From: Paludibaculum fermentans | GTDB taxonomy: Bacteria; Acidobacteriota; Terriglobia; Bryobacterales; Bryobacteraceae | DNA: 64,000 bases | Direction: 5' to 3' | NCBI RefSeq assembly: GCF_015277775.1 | Contig: NZ_CP063849.1 | Location: 2,170,001-2,234,000, forward strand | Part shown: positions 32,181 through 42,500 of the stretch, in pieces | Layout: each line of letters opens with the position of its first letter | Position numbering within the stretch: position 1 is the stretch's first letter | Notes under the pieces: generated by a model | What the model saw: only the letters and a program-made list of their open reading frames with translations | Told to the model about the DNA's origin: nothing | The model's database searches: none | Position numbers and translations under genes: made by a program

Positions 32181-32964
32181 GGCGTGTAAGTCCCCGGGAT
32201 CAGTTTGCCGCTGGAATCGATCTTCCCACCAATGTCGCCATTTATAGAAACGTACCCGGGGTGTTTTTCGATGGTCAATTCCTGTCGATCACCACCAAAG
32301 GCGCCCATCACAGGAACTCCAACTGATACGCCATTAATCATCGCCGTGAAAGATTGAGTCGAATACTGATTCGGCTTACCACCCAAAACCGAGTGCGTGT
32401 CTATAAATAGACCTGGAGCCGAAGAAGATGGTGAGTCTGGTCCAGTATTGGGAAGATCTCCACGAACATGCTCCCAGATTACCGCCGGGTATCCCATCGG
32501 GGAGGGCATTCCTTCCTCCATAAATTTAAGGCGATACGTAATCTCCCTTGTGACGACCCCGCCCGGCGTCGTTGGGACATGATAACAATCTGCCGGATTA
32601 CTCCCAAGCCCCTCCACCACTAAGAAGTAGGTACGAGGTTTTTTGAGGATAATTGATGATGCTTCCAGGAAATCAGGCATCATCATCGCAAGGAAGCCTC
32701 TGCCGCCGATGGCTTGACCGCCTCCGCCACTTGGCTCTTCGTCTCCGCCGATGGGTCCGCCAATGGTCCCGCCCCTCATCTCCGCTACCGAACGCCACAG
32801 GCCGAGGGGATCATAGTAATTGACTGGATCATTTTCCACATACGAATAGCGATTCCAGCTTTGAGGATTCGAGGCTCGCCCACTCGCCCTATAAGGGTCC
32901 GCCGTGGCAAACCGCCCAAACTGCGACGAGTAATAGCGGCTCTGAGCGTAATCGAGGCCGCTTA
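32171..32964 (-). pseudogene. Orphan RHS tip (tip 3) with end of core
   Basis: The frame begins at a breakpoint near 32964 with the final RHS core (DYAQSRYYSSQFGRFATADP, ENDPVNYYDPLGL), then continues into about 200 residues unlike the other two tips: a Gly-rich linker, then a region with YFLVVEGLGSNPADCYHVP, VIWEHVRGD and FIDTHSVLGG. No HExxH motif is present, and no family is recognised. It has no start codon or secretion signal of its own, so it is an orphan tip cassette that could be spliced onto an expressed RHS core by recombination. The downstream gene overlaps it by 10 nt. Confidence 0.75.
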
Positions 32965-33960
<996 letters not shown>

Positions 33961-34163
33961 TAGTTCGCCCCACGGGTGTTCGTTGTTGTGGAATCCACTT
34001 TCTTCTTCGTGACCAGACCGCCCACCGAGTATTCGTATGTTTCCACAACTGGGCCCAACGTCACCGTGCTCAGCCGCCCCTGCGCATTCACGCCATTGTC
34101 GTAGAAGTATGTCGGCGACTGGGTGTAGTCGTAATCGGTCCAGCCTACGGGCTTTACATGGGA
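33961..34163 (-). pseudogene. RHS core fragment (copy 3)
   Basis: About 60 codons matching the RHS core of copy 2 at 29836-30035: PVGWTDYDYTQSPTYFYDNG, then VNAQGRLSTVTLGPVVETYE and GGLVTKKKV. One base is missing relative to copy 2 at the codons after KKKV. Similarity stops on one side at the esterase junction (about 33960) and on the other at a REP-like sequence (34164). Confidence 0.85.
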
Positions 34164-34180
34164 GGGGGACGGCCTGACTC
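34164..34180. repeat. REP-like element, 3' flank of the RAYT gene
   Basis: GGGGGACGGCCTGACTC is closely related to the reverse complement of 46185-46202 (GGGGGACAGGCTGACTCC) and to the sequence split by the IS3 element (GGGACGGGTCAG plus GCTGACCCCC). It marks the breakpoint of the RHS core fragment and lies downstream of the RAYT stop. Confidence 0.6.
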
Positions 34181-34272
34181 GCCCCAACGCCATTATTGCA
34201 CTCGTGATTCATGCCGATGCCGTACGGCTTGGAGGCTGAGCGCGGATGAGCAGAAGGGTTCATTGCCACTGG

Positions 34273-34968
34273 TCAACAGGCGGCCAAGGTCCGCGCCTCT
34301 TCGTGAGGGTGACTGGTCCCTTCGGCGCCTGGCGCTTTGCGCGCCTGCTGCTGAAAGCGAACGCTCTCGCGAAACGACTCATCACCAAGGGGTTGGCCGG
34401 CGTGTGTCGACTGCCGAAGGCGGCGATACTCCGCTTCCGGCTCCGGCATCCCAAACAACTGCCGCCAATTCTCGACTCCTCCAGACCGCCGGAAGAACTC
34501 CATATCGAGGAGACGGCGGCGGTCGTGGCCGCTGAAATGAGCCTCCGCGCTCGACCACTCGTAGTCGACCGGTTGCTCCGCCAGGCCTGCCCGCATAGGA
34601 TTTGATTCGACATACCGGATGGCGGTCCAAAGATGAGAAGGACCCATCGGACAGGAATAAAAGCGGTTCTGCCAGAGATGCCCGCAGCGAGCGCGCCGGG
34701 CATTGAAATACTGCGCGAAGCGACCATACACCCGCCGCAGCAGGATGGCCAGGGAGTCCTCTTCCGGAGGGACCGCGATCACGTGTATGTGATTGGGCAT
34801 TAAGCAGTAAGCGAGAACCGAGACGTCCGCAAAGCCCGCCTGCTCACGCAGGAGATCCAGATAAACCAGGCGATCGGTCCGAGTACGGAAGACAAGTTGG
34901 CGCGCGGTTCCGCGCTGAGTGATGTGGTGGGCCGCGCCGGGCGCAACGCATCGGGCAATCCGGGGCAT
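34273..34968 (-). CDS. REP-associated tyrosine transposase (RAYT, Y1_Tnp)
   Basis: 231 residues from the ATG at 34968 (start MPRIARCVAPGAAHHITQRG). The Y1/HUH fold signature is complete: the His pair is in YCLMPNHIHVIAVP, and the likely catalytic tyrosine is in AIRYVESNPMRAGL, followed by the VDYEWSSAEAHF segment seen in this family. RAYTs are domesticated relatives of IS200/IS605 transposases that maintain REP palindromes. Here REP-like sequences flank the gene on both sides (34164 and 35021), as expected. The C-terminal about 60 residues are basic and variable. Confidence 0.88.
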   Translation of the reverse strand: MPRIARCVAPGAAHHITQRGTARQLVFRTRTDRLVYLDLLREQAGFADVSVLAYCLMPNHIHVIAVPPEEDSLAILLRRVYGRFAQYFNARRARCGHLWQNRFYSCPMGPSHLWTAIRYVESNPMRAGLAEQPVDYEWSSAEAHFSGHDRRRLLDMEFFRRSGGVENWRQLFGMPEPEAEYRRLRQSTHAGQPLGDESFRESVRFQQQARKAPGAEGTSHPHEEARTLAAC

Positions 34969-35020
34969 TCTGATGACAAAGTGCAGATGGGCCTGCTGAA
35001 TTCTCAAGCAAAACTCGGTT

Positions 35021-35032
35021 GGGACGGGTCAG
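35021..35032. repeat. REP-like element interrupted by the IS3 insertion (left half)
   Basis: Left flank GGGACGGGTCAG joins, once the IS and one TCAG copy are removed, to GCTGACCCCC at 36634-36643. The restored site contains the perfect hairpin GGGTCA-GGC-TGACCC. The right half is thus at 36630-36643. Confidence 0.75.
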
Positions 35033-35324
35033 TGGACCGCCCCCCGTTCGTGAGACACGGAGTTTTGGGACAGGTTACCGTTCGCCGACAAATCATTGCC
35101 AGCATTTCTATTCTCAGGCATGCTTATCCCGGCTGGTGAAGCGGCGGTGGGCTCTGCTGGAGAGCACCCCACCAAGGAATAACCGGCCGGGGACTCATCG
35201 GAACGATGGGCCAACGTGATCCTCCCGTCGCGTTGTTCTCTGGGCTGCGGGGCCGACCTTCGGGAGGCGGTTCCCGCCCCCAGTGTTGTGCTTCGGCTTC
35301 GCCTGCTCGGATCGATAGATCCCC

Positions 35325-36290
35325 TCATGCCTTGTAAAACTCAAGCACGGCCGCCAGCGGTGCGGCCGAACTGTTGAGTTCCTCGAACTTCTCAGGAGTA
35401 CTGTATCCCAAAGAGGAGTGCAGCCGCCGCTTGTTGTAATACTCATTCAGAAAGGGCCCTATCTGAGCCTGCAATTCTTCCATATTGCGGTAGGCTTTTC
35501 CATTCACCTCCTCGGCCTTGAGCGTTTTCATGAAGCTCTCACAGGTGGCGTTGTCCCACGGGTTGCGGGCTCGGCTCATGCTCGGCACGACTCCATGCTT
35601 CTTCAGCGCCTTGTAGTAGTCTTCTGTCGCGTACTGAATACCGCGGTCAGAATGGTGGACTAATCCGGCTGCCGGCTTACGAGCCTCCAGGGCTTGACAT
35701 AGCGCCTTCAGCGCCATTTCGGACTGCAAGGAACGGCTCAGATTCCAGCCGATGACTTTTCTTGACCAGGCGTCCAACACCACGGCCAGAAAGACGAATT
35801 CACCTTTCAGTCGGATGTATGTGATGTCGGCTATCCACAACTGATTGGGGCCCGTTACTTTCATTCGAGCCGCCAGATTGAGGTGGATGTGCAGTCCATG
35901 CTTGCTGTCCGTGGTCGGCGGCCGAAACGCCTTGCGCCGAACCGCGAGCAGATTATCGAGCCTCATCAGACGGGCGACCCGCTTGCGATTGACCAGCCGG
36001 CCTTCGTCCTTCAACTGGCGCGCTACCCGCCGGTAACCGTAAAAGCGATTCGCCAGGGCGATGCGCTGGATGTGATCCCGAAGCTCCATTTCTTCGCTGT
36101 CTGGCTCAGCGGCCTGCCAGGCCCGGTAGTAACCGGCCCGGCTGACCCGGGCCAGCCAACACATCCATTCCACCGTCAATTTGCCTTGCAGCGAAGCTAC
36201 TGCCCGGATTTGGTCGTAGACTCCACCTCGGAAATCGCCTCGCGTTTCCGGCGTCGTTCCTCGATGTGCTGCAAGGCACCTCTGAAAAAA
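35325..36290 (-). CDS. IS3-family transposase OrfB (DDE integrase), expressed by frameshift
   Basis: rve-type DDE catalytic domain. The HTH-like region LARVSRAGYYRAW is followed by YGYRRVARQLKDEG and the catalytic residues: Asp in WIADITYIRLKG, Asp in LVHHSDRGIQYA, and Glu in NATCESFMKTLKAEEV. The C terminus has YYNKRRLHSSLGYSTPEKFE. The frame is open up to 36587 without coding sense there; it is entered from OrfA at the slippery site 36284-36290. The product would be an OrfAB fusion that cuts and joins the IS ends. Confidence 0.88.
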   Translation of the reverse strand, partial: FFQRCLAAHRGTTPETRGDFRGGVYDQIRAVASLQGKLTVEWMCWLARVSRAGYYRAWQAAEPDSEEMELRDHIQRIALANRFYGYRRVARQLKDEGRLVNRKRVARLMRLDNLLAVRRKAFRPPTTDSKHGLHIHLNLAARMKVTGPNQLWIADITYIRLKGEFVFLAVVLDAWSRKVIGWNLSRSLQSEMALKALCQALEARKPAAGLVHHSDRGIQYATEDYYKALKKHGVVPSMSRARNPWDNATCESFMKTLKAEEVNGKAYRNMEELQAQIGPFLNEYYNKRRLHSSLGYSTPEKFEELNSSAAPLAAVLEFYKA

Positions 36291-36565
36291 TCCAGTTCCT
36301 GCGCTTGCCGTGCAACCAGGAGTTCCAAAGACTCCACCTTGCGACGGAGTTTCTGTTCTGCGGGAGACTCGGGTTCTGCCGGACGTGCAGCCTTGCCGGA
36401 GCGCTTCAGATCGGCCGCCAGTTGCTCGGCCTGGTCTTTCCAAAGGTAAAGGAACTTGCGACGAATGCCGAGATCCCGCGCCAACTGCGTCACGTTGGTG
36501 CCGGCCTTCATTCGTTCCAGAGCGTCTCGCCGGAACTCCGGCGAGTATTTGAGCGGTCGGGGCAT
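36197..36565 (-). CDS. IS3-family OrfA (HTH DNA-binding protein)
   Basis: 122 residues: KYSPEFRRDALERMKAG and TQLARDLGIRRKFLYLW form the HTH, followed by a leucine-zipper-like coiled coil (EQKLRRKVESLELLVARQAQ). The ATG at 36565 lies 64 nt inside the left end. OrfA alone normally binds the terminal repeats and can inhibit transposition. Residues near position 93 (QELDFFRG) contain the frameshift window into OrfB. Confidence 0.9.
   Translation of the reverse strand: MPRPLKYSPEFRRDALERMKAGTNVTQLARDLGIRRKFLYLWKDQAEQLAADLKRSGKAARPAEPESPAEQKLRRKVESLELLVARQAQELDFFRGALQHIEERRRKREAISEVESTTKSGQ
36284..36290 (-). promoter_or_regulatory. -1 frameshift slippery heptamer T_TTT_TTC
   Basis: In the OrfA frame the codons read GAT TTT TTC, so the heptamer T TTT TTC allows both tRNAs to slip back one base into the OrfB frame (GGA TTT TTT CAG). 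It follows the X_XXY_YYZ rule and lies inside the 94-nt orfA/orfB overlap. Confidence 0.65.
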
Positions 36566-36682
36566 AGGAGTTCACCGTTCGATTCATTGTGTCCCCTTTG
36601 ACCGTGTCTCAGATTTGGGGGGCAGTCCATCAGGCTGACCCCCTCTTGCGGTCATTCATGGCGGTGGGCCGTGTTAGCCTCC

Positions 36683-38643
36683 CTTCCGCAGTTTGAAGCC
36701 CGAAAGCACTAATTTCTGCCCTATCCGAGAGCAGAAACCGGCCGAGACAAGGAGTTGGTGTTTTGTTTTCAGCGGCCAGTGCCGACACACCAATTCGGAG
36801 GCGCGTGTAGTGACGACCAACCCACTTGAAAGCTCGGCGATTATCCGTAGGATGGCCGTATGTACCTGCGGCGCTGCTATCGGCAGAAGGATGGCAAGCG
36901 CCACGCCTATTGGGCGCTGGTAGAGTCCTATCGCACCGAGCGCGGTCCGCGTCAGCGTGTTGTCGCCTGGCTCGGCCAAATGGATGAGAAGGGACGCTTG
37001 GGGGTTCATCAGCAGGCCGAGGATCCCCCAAGTGTCCGGCAGCAAGGCTTGTTCGAGCGACAGGAACCGGAGTGGGTCGAGGTCGACCTGCGTCGCGTCG
37101 CGGTGGAGCGGAGCCGGCAGTTCGGCGGAGTTTGGTTGGGCCTGGAGCTCTGCCACCAATTGGAGCTGACCGACTTTCTCCAACGCACGATACCCTCCGG
37201 CCGTGAGGATGTTGCCTGGGCTGTCATGTCTTTGGTGCTGGTGTTGGGCCGTCTTTGCGACCCTTCCAGTGAACTCCACCTGGCCGAGCAGTTCTACGAA
37301 TCCTCAGCGCTCAGCGATCTGCTGGGCGTCCCAGCCGCCAAGGTCAACGATGATCGGCTCTACCGTGCCCTGGACCGGCTGTTGCCACACAAGAAAGCGT
37401 TGGAACAGCATCTGAAGCAGCGGCTGGGCGAGTTGTTCGACCTCGACTACGACCTGCTGCTTTATGACGTCACCAGTACTTACTTTGAAGGAGCAGCGGA
37501 AGGCAACGAACTGGCGCAACGCGGCTACTCACGCGATCACCGGCCGGACTGTAAGCAGGTGAACATTGCCTTGGTGGTGAGCCGTTGCGGTATGCCGCTG
37601 GGCTACGAAATCTTTGCCGGCAACCGGGCCGATGTGACAACGGTGGAGGAGGTGGTCGAACACATCGAGGCGCTATATGGCAAGGCGAACCGGATCTGGG
37701 TGATGGACCGGGGCATGGTGAGTGAAGACAATGTCGAGTTCCTGAAGAAGGGTGGGCGCCGCTACATTGTCGGCACACCGAAGGGCATGCTGAAGCGGTT
37801 CGAACAGGAGTTGTTGGCCAAGGAGTGGAAGCAGGTGCATGCGGGCTTGGAGGTCCGGCTGTGCCCGGCTCCGGCGGGCAAGGAAGTGTTCATCCTCTGC
37901 CGCAGCGCGCAACGGACGGAGAAAGAGCGAGCCATGCACGATCGATTCGAGAAGCGGATCGAGGAGGGCTTGCAGAAGATCGCGGCGGCATGCCAGAGGG
38001 GGCCGCAGAAGGTGGGTGCGATCGAACGGCGGGTCGGGCAACTGTTGGGTCGGAACACGCGGGCGGCGGGGTTGTTCAAGGTCAGCGTGGAGGCAGGCGA
38101 AGGTGGGCGCGTGCGGTTTGCGTGGGCCAAGAATGAGGAGTGGCGGGAGTGGGCGCGGCGAAGCGAAGGCTGTTATTTGCTGCGCAGCAACGTGATGGAT
38201 TGGAGTCCGGAAGAACTGTGGCGGGCTTACATTCAGCTGACAGAAGCTGAGGCCGCGTTTCGGATCCACAAGACGGATCTGGAACTGCGGCCGGTGTAGC
38301 ATCAGAAGCGGTCACGGGTGGAGGCGCACATTCTGGTTTGCTTCCTGGCTTACGTGCTTTGGAAGACGATGGCCCAACGCTGTCGGCAAGCTGGGCTGGG
38401 CCAGGAACCACGGAGCGTGTTTGAGGAACTGGCCGGCATCGCGATGGTGGACGTGGTGATGCCGACCAGAACCGGGGTAACGATTCGCAAACGCTGCATC
38501 AGTCGGCCGACGGAGCATCAGGCAATCCTGCTCCAGAGGCTCGGACTGAGCCTGCCTTCTTCAATGGAAAAACACACATTGTAGTGACGACCAGCGCATA
38601 TCGGTGTTGAAAACAAAGGTGTTTATTCACCGAACTGCGGAAG
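36683..38643 (+). mobile_element. IS1634-like element, probably inactive
   Basis: Terminal inverted repeats CTTCCGCAGTT are at 36683-36693 and, inverted, at 38633-38643. Subterminal TTTGTTTTCA-type stretches are also shared by the two ends. A 14-bp direct repeat, TGTAGTGACGACCA, brackets the transposase frame (36806-36819 and 38580-38593). No clear target-site duplication is seen. The transposase has a nonsense codon. Confidence 0.75.
36860..38584 (+). pseudogene. IS1634-family transposase with internal TAG
   Basis: A continuous frame of 573 sense codons interrupted once, by TAG at 38297-38299. Before it are 479 residues with DDE-type landmarks: Asp in [10 protein letters not shown], Asp in [12 protein letters not shown], and the C-terminal Y/E/K block [17 protein letters not shown]. 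The text around the stop reads ELRPV-stop-HQKRSRVEAHILVCF; family members usually have Trp there, so a TGG to TAG change is likely. The lost 95 residues include the conserved VEAHILVCFLAYVLWK helix. Probably inactive unless the stop is suppressed. Confidence 0.88.
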
Positions 38644-38708
38644 TCGGGTTAGGCTTTCCCCCTCTCCCAGTTCCCGAAGTCCTCCATCGCGTCGCGACGA
38701 CGTCAATA

Positions 38709-39509
38709 CTACTTATCCGGTGTGCCCATTCGCGGCGCACCGCCCTCCGAAGAATATACTGTGCATAGGGCCGATTCCGGCGGGGGCGATGGCACGCGGC
38801 AGACCATTGTCTTGGAGTTGTAGTACTCAAGGTGACTTGGCGGGAGGAGACCGGGTTGGAAGGGGTCAAACACTGGAAACGCCGCGTCGTTGATGAACCA
38901 CGGATTGTTCCTCACTTTGATCCATATCTGATCGAAAGGCAGTTCGCCCAGCATCGAGAGCAGTCGCTTTCCGGTGAGCTCATTCAGTGGCTGGTCTGTT
39001 TCAATCCAAAACTTAATATTCTGTTGTCGCATCGACGGGACGCTGGTCACGTTTATTCTTAGGATACGCTCCGCTCCATTTTCCGTCAGTAGTCCGTCTT
39101 CGCTCCTCTTGCCGAATGCGATCCGGCGGACCTTTCCGTTGCCCATACGGATCGAAAGCAGGCCAACTCCACGCACGGCGACAAGACTAGCAAACCTCCA
39201 GTCCTCATTGATTCGCGCGTCGTACTCCTTCTTCCATAACAGATATGGCACGTCGTTCACAATCTTAGCATTCCAAAAATAACGCAATTGCCTCTCGTCA
39301 GTGGCATAGAATACATTAACAATGGGGCATTTTGCTTCTCGGAGAAGTTTACGAGCTGACCGGGCCAGCACTTTCTCCGTGAACCGCTCTTTCGGAATTA
39401 TAATGGTTGCGAAGTAGTGTGACGAGGAGGAACTACTCCCTATAATTCGCTGCCCCTGTAGGATCTGACATAGTAAGATTATCACAACAAATCGAATAGC
39501 GAGCTTCAT
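38709..39509 (-). CDS. Secreted hypothetical protein downstream of RHS tip 1 (immunity candidate)
   Basis: 266 residues starting 11 nt after the RHS-1 stop, with GAAGG upstream of the ATG. A signal peptide (LAIRFVVIILLCQILQGQ) predicts export. The body is rich in basic and aromatic residues (KVLARSARKLLREAK, YLLWKKEYDARINEDWRF, WIETDQPLNELTGKR). No domain is recognised. The coding sequence is visibly AT-richer than the RHS core. Position and export mirror the genes behind tips 2 and 3, so it may neutralise or escort the tip-1 domain. This is inference. Confidence 0.65.
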   Translation of the reverse strand: MKLAIRFVVIILLCQILQGQRIIGSSSSSSHYFATIIIPKERFTEKVLARSARKLLREAKCPIVNVFYATDERQLRYFWNAKIVNDVPYLLWKKEYDARINEDWRFASLVAVRGVGLLSIRMGNGKVRRIAFGKRSEDGLLTENGAERILRINVTSVPSMRQQNIKFWIETDQPLNELTGKRLLSMLGELPFDQIWIKVRNNPWFINDAAFPVFDPFQPGLLPPSHLEYYNSKTMVCRVPSPPPESALCTVYSSEGGAPRMGTPDK

Positions 39510-39520
39510 CTATGAGCCTT

Positions 39521-42500
39521 CTATGGTTTTGGACAATTCGCGCCAAGCCACTGAGTGATCGCTGAACTAGAGGTCTGACCGGAAGATATACTAATCCCTA
39601 GATCTTTCGCCAACTCATTATCGTCTTTATTCAAAATAGAATGTAGCGCTTCATGCAGCAGGACCAGATGGGGATCGCCTCCAACTTCGGAAATCTGAGA
39701 GAATGCGGCGGTGAGAATGATGTTGTTTGTCATTTTAGTGCCCGCAGCATCTGTCACGGTTAGTACGAAGGCCGTAACGCTCGAATTGGGATTGTTTGCT
39801 ATCATACTGGCGGCCAACCCTCGAATACTCTGGCTTCCGCTTAGTCGTGGATCCACTTGATTCAACAACAGGAAGCCTTCAGCGAGAGTGGCGTCGTAGA
39901 ATTTTAAGTTCTGGATGTTTGAGCGAAGGGTCCCCATGTAATTTGAGAGTGCGTTCTTGCATCCGGCAGAAAGGGTGTCGAGTTCGGTCGTCAACCACCC
40001 TCGCATCTTAGCGGTCGTCACATCCGCGGATTCTTGCCCTGACAAGATGAGTGGAGGCAGCGCTGGTGCTGCACCCGGCTCCGGCTGTTCAAGTCCAGGG
40101 CCAGTGGCAGGCACCCACCAATCGAGGTCGCCGCCTCCTACTTCTGACTGTGAATCCAACCACCCTTGAATGCCAAAGTCGTCGGGCGCACTAAATCTGC
40201 ACCACCAACACAGTCCACTCGAATCATTGCGATTGATCGGGTCGCTGTCGGTGTACGAATACCGGTTCCAACTCTGTGGGGCCCTTGGTCTTGCGCTCCC
40301 ACCATACGGATCCGCACTCGTAAACCTCCCCCACTGCGACGAATAGTACCGATTCTGAGCATAATCCAACCCACTAAAACCATCCCGCGTATACGTCGCG
40401 AACTTCTCGCGATCCTCCGTCGTGCTCCCCGGATTCTGATCCCCATAGGGGTAGTACCTCAGCGCCTCACTCCCATCCTTGACGACACTGCCGAGCCGGT
40501 CCGTCACCACTGAGTTCGCCCCACTGCTGATCAGCCGGCCTGAGAACCACACTCGAATTGACGCTGACGAGAAGTATTTGTGCCCGTTGGCCTTGGTCCC
40601 TCGTTGGTACACACCGAGCAGTTCCCCTGCCAAGCCATAGAAAAAGGTCTCAACCGTCCCATTCGCTCGTGTCACCTGGATCCGTTGATTCGCCGCTGAG
40701 TAGGCATACCTCTCCACATTGCTTGCATCCAGCGACATCGACACCATGCGATTGTCCACATCGTATGCGCCTGTACCGGCACCGGTCCCAAAGGACTCGA
40801 TGCTACCATTTGCATCATACGTTACTCCGCCCCCGCTCAACCGGTTGGTGGCCGGATCTACGCTGAACACCGCGGCGCGCCCGCCTTTCGTCACTTCCTG
40901 CCTCAGCCGATTGCCGAAGCCATCGTAAGCCCACGTCAGGCCCCACTCCGGCCCGGTGGTTACTGCCTCTATCAGTCTTCCGAGTTGATCGTAGGTGTAT
41001 GAAACCTCCTCTCCGCTAATGTTGTCTTTTCTCGACGTAATCCGGCCGTCGTTGCCTGTTGTCGAGTAGCGATACTCGATGTTCGAACCTCGGCCTGAGC
41101 TTTGCGTCAACTGCCCCAAGGAGTTGTAGGAGAATGTCTCCGTCTCAGAAGTCCCATTGGGCTGGCAGACCACCATTTGGGTCAATTGGCCAGCGGCATT
41201 CCTTTGTGCCGTCACCCGCCAACCAGGCGATGTGTAGGTGGAATCCGTCAGCTTCTGCGGGCCCATTGGATCGAAGTACTGATAACCCAGAGTCCGCCCC
41301 ACCTCGGCCACGGCGCCACTGCTGTTGTAGACATCCGGGTACTTCAAAGAGATCATCCGGCCGAGAGTGTCATACGTATAAAGTGCCTGCAGAGGAGTAT
41401 CGTTATTCGGGAATGTGACACTCTTCTTGCTTACCAGACCGCCCGCTGTGTACTCATAGGTCTCGGTGGCCGCTCCCACAGCCACGCTGCTCAGTCGGCC
41501 TTGGGCATTCACGCCCGTATCGTAGCCGTACGTTGTCGTTTGGGTAGGGTCATCCACCGGCGCCCCTGAGGGTTTGCGATAGATGGCGCCCAACCGTCCG
41601 TAGCCATCCCGCACGTAAGTGGTTACATTGCCCTTCGCATCGGTCTTGGTGCGGATCTGTCCATCCGTCCAGTAAGTGTAGGAGGTTGTGCCGGACTCAG
41701 GCTGAACCACGCTTGTCAACTGGAAGAGAGAGTTGTAATTGAAGGTGCGGGTCTGCGTCGTCGTGCCCCGCCTCATCGTCACGGTCCGCAGTTGATTGAA
41801 GAGATTATAGGTGTAGTCCGTGATGACTTCCTGTGGCTCGCTTCCGCCCACAGTGTATGCGGGGTTCGGTTCGATCACGTGCACCAGATTGCCAAAGGCG
41901 TCCATTATGTATTTTTTCCAAATCGGCCGCGTTGAGTCCCGAACCGGCGACGTTACTAGTACTGTATTCCCTTCGTACAGGTAAGTGGTCTGCCCCGCAC
42001 TATCCGGGAGTGCCACCGTCACCGTCCGACCACGGCCGTCATACGTGTATTCAGTGTACTTTGGCGTCCCGCCCACGGCGTAGGGCCGGGATACCCGCTT
42101 CAGCTTGCCGGTCGGCGAGCAGGCGCAGGGCGCGTACTGCGTATCCGTAATCGACAAAGTTGCACTCGGGGAACCGACTCGCGATTGAACTGTTCGGCCG
42201 AAACCGTCGAAATCCGTCCCCTGAGATCCGGCATCCGTGGCCACAGCCGTGGAGTTCGTCCAATAGCTGTAGGTGCTCACCCCGCCGTGGGCATTCGTGG
42301 TAGTGGCCGGCCGCTGGATCGAATCGTACGTAAAGGACGAAGTCGCCCCATTGGCGCCCGTAGTCTGTGTCAACCCGAGCATCTGGTTCCACTGGTAGGA
42401 GGTCGCCAGATTGGAATTGCCGTTCGGAGTCGTCATAGACGGAACGGTGTACTTCGTTGTCTCATTGAGTGTGACCGCCACCTCTTTCGAAGTCGAAGGC

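Larger units (their letters stand above)
35033..36629 (-). mobile_element. IS3-family insertion sequence, 1597 bp, complete with target duplication
   Basis: Terminal inverted repeats are visible: TGGACCGCCCCCC..TGAGACACGG at 35033-35060, and TGGACTGCCCCCC..TGAGACACGG read from 36629 on the other strand. A 4-bp direct repeat TCAG flanks it (35029-35032 and 36630-36633). Inside are orfA and orfB on the minus strand in a -1 frameshift arrangement. About 265 nt of non-coding sequence lie between the orfB stop and the right terminal repeat. The intact ends and target repeat suggest a recent, possibly active copy. Confidence 0.92.
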
